Positions 16,066 through 26,960 of a DNA stretch of 64,000 nt are shown piece after piece; within the stretch, counting starts at the first letter, position 1, and each line of letters starts with the position of its first letter. The DNA is from Cyrtodaria siliqua (taxonomy: Eukaryota; Mollusca; Bivalvia; Adapedonta; Hiatellidae), in contig JAWPHD010001331.1 in NCBI GenBank assembly GCA_037043455.1, positions 268,920 to 332,919 on the forward strand, read 5' to 3'. Made by a program: the position numbers and the translations under genes. The notes beneath the pieces were generated by a model that saw only the letters and a program-made list of their open reading frames with translations, had not been told where the DNA came from and ran no database searches.

Positions 16066-16445
16066 TAAGAAATAGAACATCGTTTACTGTGAATTATCGT
16101 TTAATATATCACGGTTTGGAGTTCAATTGTAAACATTAATTTCACGAGCCCGAAGGGCGAGTGAAATTATTGTTTACAATTGAACGACAAACCGTGATAT
16201 ATTATAGATAATTCACCGTAAAGGATGTTCTATTTCTATTCTAATACACCTAAAATGTGAAAATGACGCACACATCTGAAATCTTTCGCATTGCTTTGCT
16301 TACTCTCCTAACGTTGCATACGTTACAATGCGTAATGCGCAATGCGCAATGCTTATTCTCCTAACGTTGCAAAAATGACAGTGATATATCGTTCAATATA
16401 ACGAGATATTTTAAACTAGGCTATATAGTGCGGGTGTATTAGAAT
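16066..16445. mobile_element. Foldback (double-hairpin) insertion in satellite
   Basis: About 380 bp present in copy 2 but absent at the corresponding site of copy 1 (near 13,050), so it is a later insertion. It contains a ~170 bp near-perfect palindrome: GAAATAGAACATC at 16,069 pairs with GATGTTCTATTTC near 16,235, with AATTTCAC/GTGAAATT flanking a short GC-rich loop. A second inverted pair is ATTCTAATACACC (16,238) and GGTGTATTAGAAT (16,433). No coding potential. The structure suggests a foldback MITE; I cannot define a target duplication with certainty. Confidence 0.7.
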
Positions 16446-17456
16446 GAATAGTTTTGTATGATACTGAAATTATTAAGTATGATACTGAATACTGATGTAT
16501 GCTACAGAAATTATTAAGTATGATACTAATATTATTTAGTTCGATACCGACTAGTTTACTACAATACTGAAATGTAGTAGTATAATAATAGTTTTGTACG
16601 ATACTGACATTATGATACTGTATAGTTTGGTATTATACTGAAATTATTTAGTATGACATTGAATAGTGATGTATGAAACTGAAATTATTTAGTACGATAC
16701 TGACTAGTTTACTACAATAATGAAATTGATTAGTATAATACTGAATAGTTTTGTATGATACTGCCATTATTTAGTATGATAGCGAATAGTGTTGTACGAT
16801 ACTGAAATTATTTATTATGATACTGAATAGTTTACTACAATACTGAAATTATTTAGTATGATACTGACATTAATTAGTACGATACCGGCTAGCTTAATAC
16901 TATACAGTAATTATTTTGTATGATACTGAATAGTTTAGTATGATACTAAATAGTTTAGTATGATACTGAAATTATTTAGTATGGTACTGAAATTATTTAG
17001 TATGGTACTGAATAGTGATGTATGATACTGAAATTATTTAGTATGGTACTGAAATTATTTAGTATGGTACTGAATAGTGATGTATGATACTGAAATTATT
17101 TAGTATGGTACTGAAATTATTTAGTATGGTACTGAATAGTGATGTATGATACTGAAATTATTTAGTATGGTACTGAAATTATTTAGTATGGTACTGAATA
17201 GTGATGTATGATACTGAAATTATTTAGTATGATACTGAAATTATTTATTATGATATTTATTTTCATGAAAATGAAATAATCAATTAATATGATAATGAAT
17301 AGTTTTGTATGATATGAAATTATTTAGTATGATACTGAATAGTGATGTATGATACTGAAATTATTTAGTATGATACTGAAATTATTTATTATGATATTTA
17401 TTTTCATGAAAATGAAATAATCAATTAATATGATAATGAATAGTTTTGTATGATTC
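16446..17456. repeat. Satellite field, terminal block with homogeneous ~63 bp higher-order units
   Basis: The satellite resumes. At about 16,960-17,250 it becomes a more uniform array of ~63 bp units made of three monomers (TTTAGTATGGTACTGAA, AATAGTGATGTATGATACTG and a plain monomer), repeated about four to five times. Two copies of a TTTATTTTCATGAAAATGAAAT-type variant follow (17,253 and 17,397) before the satellite ends near 17,456. Confidence 0.88.
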
Positions 17457-18049
17457 TCAAAAAAATTGGTGCGCCCCCTTAATTTCAAACCCTATATATC
17501 CGAAACCGCGTGGTGTAGTGTGAAAATCCTGCGACAATTACAGCAGCGTTACCTATGACAGCTGTCAATAAAGAGGGCTGCTGGAAGAAGAAAACAAAGC
17601 CACTAGACAGTTGAGTCGGTTATAGTTCACTTATTCAAATTTTAAAAAAATTTATTCTGCGGACGCTATCGTTCCATTTTATTATTTCTTATTTCCATAA
17701 AATTCGAATTAATTAAATATAACCTATACAGTCATGTGGCACTCAAATCGTCTTTATGACTCAATCCATGCGCGCTCTGTGACTATGGCAGGAGGGTAAT
17801 GTATACGGTCAACTATTCCCTAGGGAAACCCTTTTCACAAGGGTAACAGTTTTGACATGCACATTAATTTCACCGTACTATTTTTCGACTCTTATTATGA
17901 AGAAAGGAAAGGTTATAAGTCCCACAGGAAGAGTAGCATTCACAGAATACAGTCACACCAACAAGTATTACAATATAAAGGTGATACAAAAAGTACATCA
18001 AAAACACATTTAGTAAAAAAGCACATCATAAACATATAAGGGTTGACAA
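17457..18049. other. No gene seen; satellite edge to retroelement tail
   Basis: Unique-looking sequence with no convincing reading frame. A 60-codon open frame at 17,857 has no recognisable composition. The distal part may belong to the 3' tail of the minus-strand retroelement that follows. Confidence 0.5.
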
Positions 18050-19170
18050 AAGGGGTACCGCCTTGGAACGGTCAGTGGCAAAACGGACCACCGGGGAGTT
18101 TAAACCGGTTCAAGGGTGCACCAAACCTCACTCTTACCATGTCATCATTCCTAAACACCAAGACAGTGTAAATAAAAATAATCCCCGCCGAGTTAACCCC
18201 TTACATTTGAGAAAGCGTAGATAGGTGTGATAATAAAAAACACAGAAATGTTCATTTATATGATATATCAAAAAGAAGTTAAACCTAAGAAGCTTATCAT
18301 ATGTACTCGATGACTTTTATGAAGTCAGAGCATCAAGGGTAAAACCGTTAAGGACGCGACAAAACGGAGTGAAGGACATACATCAAACGGTTCCCGTCTT
18401 AAAGGATTTATGAACATGTTGTCATAGAGTCCATCGCCCATTCGGTCGTTGCACAATCAAAGAGCAAAGCATAATTGCCAACAGTAGAAGGATCTACAAC
18501 TAAACATGTAGTGCGCCGCAGAATACTTTGGTCGTAACCTCTGTTCATTTTTTTTTAATAATTTTAATAAATAACTCATGAAAATTATCACGACCGATAA
18601 TCTTCCTAAGTTTGTAAATCACATCTCCATAAAAGACGGGTTGTGATAAACCTTGTCGCAGAAGTGTTTTAAGCTTGCTATTATATTTGTCGAGGAGTTC
18701 AGTGTTACGATAATAAAACTTAGAAAATGCCCTACATAACTTATGGTAACGGTAACCTTATTGGAGGAGTTTTTCAGTAATGTTAAGATTACGAAGGCTG
18801 AAGTTCTCAACACGGTTACAAGCTCTGGCAAAACGCATTAACTGAGAAATATACACGCCTTAAGAAACGGCATTGGGGATATCCCCATCTAAATGTGGAT
18901 AATTCAAAATATCAAAATAAAAATCATCTCTCTTATCAAAATTTTAGTTATTACTTATCCGTCTTCAATAAGAAAAATGTAAATCAAGAAACGGAGTGAT
19001 AGAATCCGAAACGTTAGCTTTATTGTGTTTTAGTTCTGGAGGATAAATGTTAGGAACCATAGAAGAAAAGTAAGGATTATCCAAATTAAGTATATCATCC
19101 AGATTTTGATGTGTTATTAAAAGCGTCGATGATATTAAGCTTGTGTATATGGAGAAATGCCCAACATAAC
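18050..19170 (-). pseudogene. Degenerate reverse-transcriptase element, minus strand
   Basis: Read on the minus strand, the region translates in several frames to a reverse transcriptase with an LDD catalytic-loop remnant (about 19,100) followed by recognisable blocks: NIYPPEL, NKANVSDS, KRDDFYFDILNYPHLDGD, GVYISQLMRFARACN, YRYHKL, SKFYYRNTELLDKYN and FYGDVIYKLRKI. The frame is broken by several stops and by a small deletion just before the LDD motif. The 3' flank on that strand (down to ~18,050) resembles the tails of the copies at 29,330 and 31,690, sharing TTTACACTGTCTTG and CACTGACCGTTCCAAG. This protein type is abundant in mollusc and cnidarian genomes; I cannot assign the retroelement class from sequence alone. 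Confidence 0.75.
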
Positions 19171-19324
19171 GTCACGTTAGTAGCAATATAAAAAGAAATC
19201 TGGGACAACACTGCGTATCAACGTACACCGGATATTGCGAGTAACGACTCGACAGAAAATGTCAAAGTAGACGCACCGAGGGTAAGAAACGTTTTAATCG
19301 CTATTGGCCAAGGGCCAGCAGAGC

Positions 19325-19390
19325 TTATGTCATGGCAAGTTGTCCGTCGTCCGTCGTACGTCGTACGTCGTCTGTCGTCCGTCCGTTAAA
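19325..19390. repeat. (CCGTCGT)n low-complexity tract
   Basis: Short degenerate run of GTCCGTCGTCCGTCGTACGTC units. A similar run occurs at 37,790-37,815, and it appears to be the leader of the dispersed repeat that follows it. Confidence 0.7.
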
Positions 19391-19580
19391 TTTTACCTCG
19401 TTAAGACGATAGGGCCTTCATTTTCATTTGATCTTTACCAAACTTTAACATATTGTTAATATCAATGAAAGCTCGGACAAGATCGAAAACCAGCCAGATC
19501 GGACCAGTAACAGCGGAGTTAACGCCCTTGATTTAGTTAAACATGCTATATTTTGCCTCGTTAAAGCAGAAATTGGTCCT
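19391..19580. repeat. Dispersed ~155 bp repeat unit (single copy)
   Basis: Closely resembles 21,985-22,140: GATAGGGCC, TTTACCAAACTTTA, TTGTTAATATCAAT, AACAGCCAGAT and a terminal ATGCTATATTTTG occur in the same order. Probably a dispersed relative of the array at 22.1-23.0 kb. Confidence 0.7.
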
Positions 19581-19841
19581 AAATCAACAAATCCGCTTTT
19601 GATATGTTTTTAAGTATTAAATATCATTATAAATACGATTATTACTATGCCATTGATGTATGTTCAGTAAAAATATGTTTTTAAAGATAAAAATCGAACA
19701 GGCGAACAGGCATTGCTAAAATATCGAAAAAAATCTAAGGGGAAAAACTCTTGCGCGAATTACCGGAAGTGACGTCATTGGGAACAAACTATTTTTTGTT
19801 TACATTGGGACTGAACGCAAAACAGTATACCTTGTGTGAAA

Positions 19842-20009
19842 ATGCGAGAATTAAGCGATCATGATACCGAGTCAGAGGAAATGCCCGTGATAAGACGGTT
19901 ACACGATGTGCAACCTTACGATTTTGAGCCAGAATACGTGTCTGAGGACGAAAATACATCGGATTCATCAACTGATGATGAAGTCGAACGCGGTGCAAAT
20001 GGAGAGCTT
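19842..20009 (+). CDS. Putative first exon of a P2X7 C-terminal-domain-like protein
   Basis: An ATG at 19,842 opens a 56-codon acidic frame with a VQPYDFEPEY motif followed by a Ser/Asp/Glu-rich stretch. This layout is typical of the N-terminus of invertebrate proteins that carry the zinc-binding P2X7 receptor C-terminal domain (often annotated P2X purinoceptor 7-like). A GTAAAG splice-donor-like sequence follows at 20,010, and the frame beyond it loses character. No downstream exon with the cysteine-rich domain was recognised in the window, so this may be an orphan exon or part of a dispersed multicopy gene. Assignment rests on motif memory and is moderate at best. Confidence 0.45.
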
Positions 20010-21391
20010 GTAAAGACTATCGTGTCATTCGTTACGTTCAGAGGTTCATTACACTATTCACTAATCTAACAAAATAGTGTCTTTAAAAACTGACAGCAAC
20101 AACAAACAAAAAACAATGTAAACATTGTTTTCATCGAAATCTAACAGTAAGTCACCCGCAACACTGCAATATCTTGGTACATACACAATAACCGCGAAAT
20201 GTAGTATATTCCGAATGAATGGACCTGGTCTAAATACGAGCGTCAGATTTTTTTTGCCGATAAGTAGACATGGAACAAATATATTTATTAGATATTATCC
20301 ATAATTGTTAAAAAATTAATGAAAACAATAATAAATGAAACAGCATATAATTTCTATAGTATTATATATTTGCCATAAGTCGCCATTAACACCAAACACT
20401 CTAGGAGCGGTGTTTGTAATATGACACGCTCTGTAGTCTCCACTGCCCCCAAATATCAATACAGACTAATCAAATACTGCGGTGCACTATTGAAGTACAG
20501 CCTAATTAGGGTACATACGTCGGTATATCACAAAAGCACGCACCATTTAGGGAAACCTAGTTTTATGATATATTTCCTGTTTATTGCACTTACTTGAGCG
20601 GTGTAATACCGCCGAGGGCAGACGCGTATTGCACAAGACGGATATATCACATGATATGCGAGCTCTAATTGTCGCGCACAAAGACAGAAAAATACTATGA
20701 TTTAAATAATATAGCCAAATGTATTATGAGCACGATATAGACAGTTAGTAAGTATACTTACTCATATATACTTACTCCTGATATACAGATCGAAAACAGA
20801 CCAAACATATGCAATTACCATAATATAAAGTATATTATTCTATTATACTTGTTTTACTTATTGCACGAGCTAAGAGGCGTTATTGTTGTTGTTTTGCAAT
20901 AAAACATTACTGAATTAATATAAAAGCTAGTAATATTATTAATTTTCTGCCTTGTAATAGATATCCATGAAATATTTTGTATTTTTTTTCAAATCCATAG
21001 ACCTATATATGTTGATAATATATATTTATAACACTATTGGCAGAAGGGGTTTATAATTTAAAATTATTAAAATTAAAATTTGGGAACAAAGACACAGTGT
21101 TTATTTCACCGGATTCATTTAAATTTATATGCTGAACGTTCTTAGCAATATTTTAAAAAATGACGGCTACATATTATTAGCGCCGTCAACTCTTCATTGA
21201 TTCACGTAAAGACGCATGCTTCTAATTCAACAGCTAAACATTCACGTGTATATAAAGATCTAAGACTATACACCTTTCTTCAAATTATCATACGTATACC
21301 CGATGAGGTGCTAAGATAATTGAACATAAATTTCAATCTTACTTCATGTATGAATTTCCTCCTCAACGCCGGTCGAATAGGCGAATACAAC
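20010..21391. other. No gene recognised
   Basis: AT-rich intergenic or intronic sequence. I see no long frame, no strong tandem array and no clear element boundary. If the exon at 19,842 is real, this could be its intron. Confidence 0.5.
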
Positions 21392-21739
21392 TTAATTGCT
21401 TGGAGACGGCGGGGTAATGCACTTCTCATTTTTATAGTCAAATATCGTTGGTACCGCTGTTGATTTTAATATGCATGGCCTTTTGTTCTCCAAATTCAAA
21501 GATAATGAAACCAAAGGATGGACTTCCCACGATGTCAACTCAAAATGTTTGCTACAAACTCGCGCGTCTTTCGTAGGTTCCCACTTTCTCGACGAGTGGG
21601 GCGATTTTCTTCGGTAACGGTGTAACCACACTTCAGATCTTAATATATCATTATCTCGATTAGGGAAACGAAAGAAACTTAGGTTATTATCTTGTCCTTC
21701 TTTATGCAAACGTTTTCACCCAGCAACAGCACACGCCAT
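21392..21739 (-). pseudogene. THAP-type zinc-finger exon with TGA at a zinc-ligand position
   Basis: On the minus strand an ATG at 21,739-21,737 starts MACAVAG, then a TGA (21,718-21,716), then KRLHKEGQDNN and a continuing frame to 21,392. The remainder shows the THAP layout: a conserved FFRFPN block, a Trp (VWLHRYRR), WEPTKDARVCSKHF with the C-x2-H pair, and a proline-rich tail ending in LKSTAVPTIFDY. In THAP domains (C2CH zinc module, DNA binding) the N-terminal C-x2-4-C pair is essential. Here the first Cys is residue 3 and the TGA falls exactly where the second Cys is expected (C-x4-stop). A TGC/TGT to TGA mutation is the simplest reading. The downstream frame of 105 codons is intact. THAP domains occur in host regulators and in P-element-type transposases; this exon does not tell which. 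Confidence 0.7.
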
Positions 21740-21984
21740 TTTTAACAAGTACCATAATATGTAATCCTACATAGACAATACTATACAACTCAATGCGACA
21801 CGACCAATGACGTCACAGGATCACGTGACACTTACCAGGGCGAAACTCGAAGCGTGTGCGCTATGAGATAAAATTGGCTACTGTGAGAAAACGGGACAAC
21901 CAATAAGTGTAAGATTTGAACAGATTGTATATTATATATATATATTTCCGAATATATACTCAAAAGACACGCCATATTTCACCT

Positions 21985-23010
21985 TTAAGACAATAGGGCC
22001 GTTATTTTTCATCAGATCTTTACCAAACTTTATCAGATTGTTAATATCAATTAAAGCTCCGATAATTATGAAAAACAGCCAGATTGGACCATTTACACAG
22101 GAGTTATGGCCCTTGCTTTTCTGAAAAATGCTATATTTTGACCCCAGTAGGACGAACGGATTTCAATGAAACTTTTTAGGGATGATCAGTACCAAGCCTA
22201 GTTGTACATACCGTCACCGAGTTCCTATTGAATGATTTTGGCGGAGTTATGTCCCTTCAAAGGTGTTAATACAAACTTTGTCTAGACAAGTTCTCCTGAA
22301 CTCCTAGTCAGATTTAAACGAAACTTTTTAGGGGTGATCAGTTTCAGGTCTAGTTGTAGAAATCATCGCCGTGTTCCGGTTGAATGATTTTTGGCAGAGT
22401 TATGGCCCTTTAAAGGTTTTAATACACAAACTTTGTCTGGACTAGTTCTCCGGAACCCCTCGCCAGATTTCAACGAAACTTTACAGGGATGATCAGCACC
22501 AAGCCCAATAGTGCATATCATCGTCGCGTTCCAGTTTACTGATTTTTGGAAGAGTTATGATCCTTTAAATCTTTTTGATGCACAAACATTTGCCAGATTA
22601 ATTCTCCTGAACCCCTGGCTGTATTTCAGCTGAACTTGACATGGATGATCAGTGTCAAGCCTAGTTGTACATATCATCGTCATATTCCGGTTGAATGATT
22701 TTTGGCAGAGTTATGGCCCTTTAAATGTTTTCCCTTCTGAACTCCTGGCCGGATTTCAGCGAATCTTGGTGCGGATGATCAGTACCAAGCCTAGTTGCAC
22801 CTATCATTGCCATGTTCTGGTTGAATGAATTTTGGCAGAGTTATGACACCTTAAAGGCTTTAATACACTTGTCTAACTTTGTACAGACTAGTTCTCCTGA
22901 CCGTCTGGCTTGATTTCAGCAAAACTTGGCAGGGATGATCAGTACCAAGCCTAGTTGCGTATGTTATCGCCATGTTCCAGTTGAATGCTATTATACATAA
23001 ACGTTATGTT
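21985..23010. repeat. Tandem array, ~155 bp units, about six copies
   Basis: Units are marked by GATGATCAGTACCAAGCCTA-like strings near 22,182, 22,335, 22,488, 22,645, 22,776 and 22,936, spaced about 131-160 bp. Each is followed by a TTGAATGATTTTTGGCAGAGTTATG-like string and CTAGTTCTCCTGA. The first portion (21,985-22,140) resembles the dispersed copy at 19,391. Units are diverged and non-coding. Confidence 0.85.
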
Positions 23011-25420
23011 TAGTCAGTAGAGCGTCCACAGGCCATCTTGGGCCTCTTGTTGTTCATGAACACGGGTTTAATTTTTATCATTGTTCTATGAGTTATAACA
23101 ACCAAACACTATCATATATCTTTACTAATACACCGAATAAGTTTTACAATTTTATAAAGGTGTAAAAAACGATAACCACCAACAACAGTTAGCATCCTCT
23201 GCTTTTGAGTTAATGTTCCTCCCTTTTTATTAAACCTTAATGTCAGTATTTAACCTTTAATGAACATACTTTGTAACGCTGCATGATGTTTTCTGATGCC
23301 TTTGTGCGAACCTATCGTACTTTTTCTTTTATCGATGTAAATATGCCATCCTTGGGTGTACCGCATCTTACAGGAGTGGTATTGGGGACTGGACTGCAAC
23401 TTGTTTCGGACAGTACTACGACTTGGGAAGTCATTTTCGTTCTATTTGTCATAAAACGGTTACTTTACTGAGTCGGGAAATAATGACGGCCAGTAACTTA
23501 TTATAATTACAATCAAAGATAATTATTTGATTTTTCGTGTATATTATAAAATGTGTTGTTGTTTATTTATGTTTTGTTTTTCATAATTTGTAATAATTAT
23601 AATACTATTAATACTGCGTTTAATTTTGCTGTTTCACTGAGTTTTTATTCCAAATTTCTGAAACCCAAATCCAGCCGCCTTCTACCAGGCTTATTTTATT
23701 ATCCCATCCATAGGCAATTCCAGGATGTTACCACAAGAGGGGTGGGGTGCTGGGGTGGAGGCATAAATTGTCTTTAGCTTAGCGATTTTTGAGTGTGTCC
23801 AGTGGTACCCGGAGGAGTCCAGTTGGATTCCATGAGGGTCCAACCATTAAATTGTATATACTTTGTAATACTATATACCTTTGAAATCCCAACGGATCCG
23901 CCCGCCACCCTAGCCCTTTGTGTGAGAAGTTATGCTGGTCTCCCATTCAGACCCGTTGTTTTTCATTTTTCTTCCAGTCTAATGACTTCGTTTGCGATAA
24001 AAATTATATATAAATCGCTATCAAATGATTAAAATTATTTATCTATTTCATTTATAAAGTATGTCATGTTGGACCACCCTTTTATTGAAAAAAGGACAAC
24101 TCAGATATTTAAAAAATCTGAATAAAAAAAACCTTCAAAAACAGGTGTTGGAGGAGTTGGACACCATGGCGTAACATCCTGAATCCGCGTATGCTGAAAA
24201 CGTACCATGTTCTTAATATATGGCAATCCCCGCTGAAAACGTACCATGTTCTTAATATATGGCAATCCCCAACCTACAATTAAAATTCTATTTTGCCTCC
24301 TCCGTGTTTGTAAGAAGCAGTTCAACCAAAATATCAATGTAAGTACTGAATATGCGGCCCGTATTCTGATACAATTTATTCAGTATACAAATCTATTTGA
24401 ATTTGACTTCCGAACGATAATACACATAATGCAGTATTTTGCAAGTCTCAGTTCTGTGCTTAAAGCTACACAATACCGATAAAATAATACAATTTCAAGT
24501 TGTTTTAAACATAAGAACGCCTATAGATGAAGTTCTTTGCTGGTTTGTTGTCTACATTGTTTAGGCTGGTATATTGTCATAGCGTATATCGAGGCATTTG
24601 CATAATAGGCGTGATAAACGCTTCGGTAACTTTGAAATTGTACCACCCAGCGATTACGGGTATATAAGCCTAAACGTTTATATAGCAATTTGCTCAGATA
24701 TACGATAACTACAGATTATTCAACTCGATGAGGATATTTAGTGGCGTGCAATGTAACTATATACATGTTTGTATTGTTGAACGAAAGGGAACAAGTAAAA
24801 TGCGTAAGGCATAACGTAAATACCTACCTATGTAGAGAATGATAAACACTTACCGCGTATTCCACATATGTTCCATATCTTGTATATACTTATTTCCTAA
24901 AATATCCTTCAAATAATCCCAAATCACACACGTATTATACATGTATACATATACAGAGAGCGTGTATCAGTAGCCAATAGTATGACACGTGAAATACATG
25001 CTCCAGTGTTGACTCGGGACAGGGAGAAATTATTGTTTACAATGAGACACTTGAAGGATATTGTTCTATTGTTATATATATGGAATTTTCTTTTGTTGGA
25101 AAAAGACCAGCAATATTATTTCTCGCAAATCGTAGTTTTCAGGATGTGAGGAAGGGGTATACACATGAATGTCGCCCGTCCGTCTATCCTTCAGTTGCAC
25201 TTTTCAATTCCGGAGCTTCTTGGGAAAATAATAAGAGTCACAATTCGTAAAAAAGGGATCGCTCTTGCGTGCGAGCTTTTGTGGGTGCGTGCCTAAACCG
25301 TGCTTGTGTGCGTGCTATTATGCATATGTTTGTTAATATTTAAATCTGACGAATTTGAAAGGCATTTGAATACTACTTCTTCATAAAAAAGAAAATTCAT
25401 AAAAAAAAAATGTTTTTAAA
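23011..25420. other. No gene recognised; one 39 bp tandem duplication
   Basis: Contains a perfect 39 bp direct duplication (24,193-24,231 and 24,232-24,270). Short open frames on both strands have no recognisable protein character. Otherwise AT-rich unique sequence. Confidence 0.5.
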
Positions 25421-25422
25421 AG

Positions 25423-25504
25423 TGCTAAGGCCTGGGCTAGAACCCCGTCCGCTACGGCGAAAGCATACTAAGACAGCGCGTTAACCTATTGCGCTACGGA
25501 GGCC
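25423..25504 (-). pseudogene. tRNA-like sequence (tRNA pseudogene or SINE head), minus strand
   Basis: Read on the minus strand: GGCCTCC start, an A-box-like TAGCGCAATAGG with a GCGC/GCGC D-stem, and a B-box-like GGGGTTCTAGCCC. The acceptor stem is imperfect and the anticodon arm is not standard, so a functional tRNA is unlikely. A T-rich tail follows on that strand, as expected for a retroposed copy. Confidence 0.55.
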
Positions 25505-26139
25505 GATTAACGATTTCGTATTAATTAAGTTACTTTACATAAATATGCTCAATCGCGAAGACTGCTAATATCACGGTGAATAGACGAAACGGACCCTGGT
25601 TGCTCAAAACTGCGTTACCTTGATTCTGGTTGCACTTGTAACGGACCCTGGTTGGTAAATGGACACTGGTGTCAAAAAGTTCGAACATAAAGATACAGTA
25701 TCGTATGTATAAGAAAAAAACATTATACGACGGAACTTTTGAATATCATATCCTTCGAAATGCATTTTCTTATGTACAACAAATGTAGAATAATTCCTAA
25801 CAAGCTTACTCTTAACCGGTCGATACAAAGTTGATGACTTTAAAACGCCAAACTTCAATATGTTCTCTCTGACTGATTTAATGTGATCCCAAACTGGTTT
25901 GCAACTGCTGTTGTTCAATAAAGATAACTGTTTAGTCTAAAAATTTGCAAATATTTACATCATGTCTAAATTTCAGAGCACCGGACCCTGGTTGCTTTGT
26001 AAAAAATGCTTGAGATTCTGGCAACAATCTGTATCTTTGGCACCGGATCCTGGTTGATAAGATTGTTTTCTATATACCTTCAGATTAAAGAGAAAACGAC
26101 GATCGGGACTATGGCTCCACCAAAACAAACAATAAAAAA

Positions 26140-26345
26140 ACACATCTATAGGTTGCATGGGGTTTTAAGTCATCTTCGGCACATTTTAGGTTATATATGA
26201 TGGTCGATTTTTTCGTGGGGGAGGTAAGGCTGACCAGTAGGACAAGTACTGCATGCCTCATGAAATCTGGGTACGAGCTGGATTCGTACCCACGATCGTA
26301 GGGGTGAACTTGAAACAGTGCCTCACCACTCTGGACCACCGGTAC
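26140..26345 (-). repeat. tRNA-derived SINE, minus strand
   Basis: On the minus strand it begins GGTGGTCCAGAGTGGTGAGGC, an excellent RNA polymerase III A box (TGGTCCAGAGTGG). It continues to a B box GGTACGAATCC, then a tail with AAAAAATCGACCATCATA and CCTAAAATGTG. The same tail occurs on the plus strand at 37,970-38,030, showing a multicopy family. Confidence 0.75.
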
Positions 26346-26699
26346 TAAAATCATTCATGTGACAGCATGATGGAAAATAAAAAAAGAACAGCCCAGTATT
26401 GAATGTAGAGGGTGTGATCTTGTTATAGTGATAGAATCTGGTGGTGAGTTTGGCTAAATGCATCTATGTCGTACAAGGTAGAATACTAAACAAATGTACT
26501 CCGGACCTACTTTCGTGTATATACGTTTGCGCCTTGAGATAATTCTCTCTTCACGACCTGTCTTCCGTCGACAGTACCCTAAAATAAACTATGTGGGCCC
26601 GCAATAGACATTAACCAAACTAACTTTCCCCGCAGCGCGCTGCATGACGGTTTTTTGTCGCCGTTTTACACGACAATAACCTAAAACAGTTTTTATATT

Positions 26700-26960
26700 T
26701 GTAACCGGAGGCCCCGGGTTCAATCCTCCGTGGTGCCACTGAGTTTCGTCGGTGTGTTCTTGGGCAAGACACTTTCCCTTAGCCTCGTCTGTCGGATGGG
26801 GACGTAAACCGGGCGGTCTCGTGTATCGGTCTGTCCTCCGAGCACGTTAAAGAACCATAGGAATCTATTCGATAATAAGAGTAGGGCACGGTTCCCGGAT
26901 TCCTATGTATCCTTCCTCTCTCTCTGGGGCGGCTCTAAATAACCTATACTGTGTTGATGA
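26700..26960 (+). repeat. SINE-like repeat with B box (copy 1)
   Basis: Contains a GGGTTCAATCCTCC B-box-like stretch, then TTTCGTCGGTGTGTTCTTG, CGAGCACGTTAAAGAACCATAG and TCTCTCTGGGGCGG. The same ordered strings recur at 38,150-38,400, so this is a dispersed tRNA-derived element family. Confidence 0.75.

Larger units (their letters stand above)
10705..16965. repeat. Tandem segmental duplication of ~3.06 kb within the satellite
   Basis: Copy 1 runs from about 10,705 to about 13,565 and copy 2 from about 13,770 to about 16,965. Both contain the same MITE at the same place in the same satellite context, offset by about 3,064 bp. They also share rare monomer variants, such as the string around AAAACTCTGATATTATTTTT and a CCGGCTAGCTTAATAC string. 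Copy 2 has an extra foldback insertion at 16,066-16,445 and a small deletion. Boundaries are approximate because the flanks are also satellite. Confidence 0.85.

Noticed and set aside
1..17456. CRISPR array
   Set aside because: Repeats are contiguous and diverged with no regular unique spacers; this is eukaryotic satellite DNA.
25423..25504. Functional tRNA gene
   Set aside because: A and B boxes are visible, but the acceptor stem is mismatched and the anticodon arm is irregular, so pseudogene or SINE head is more likely.
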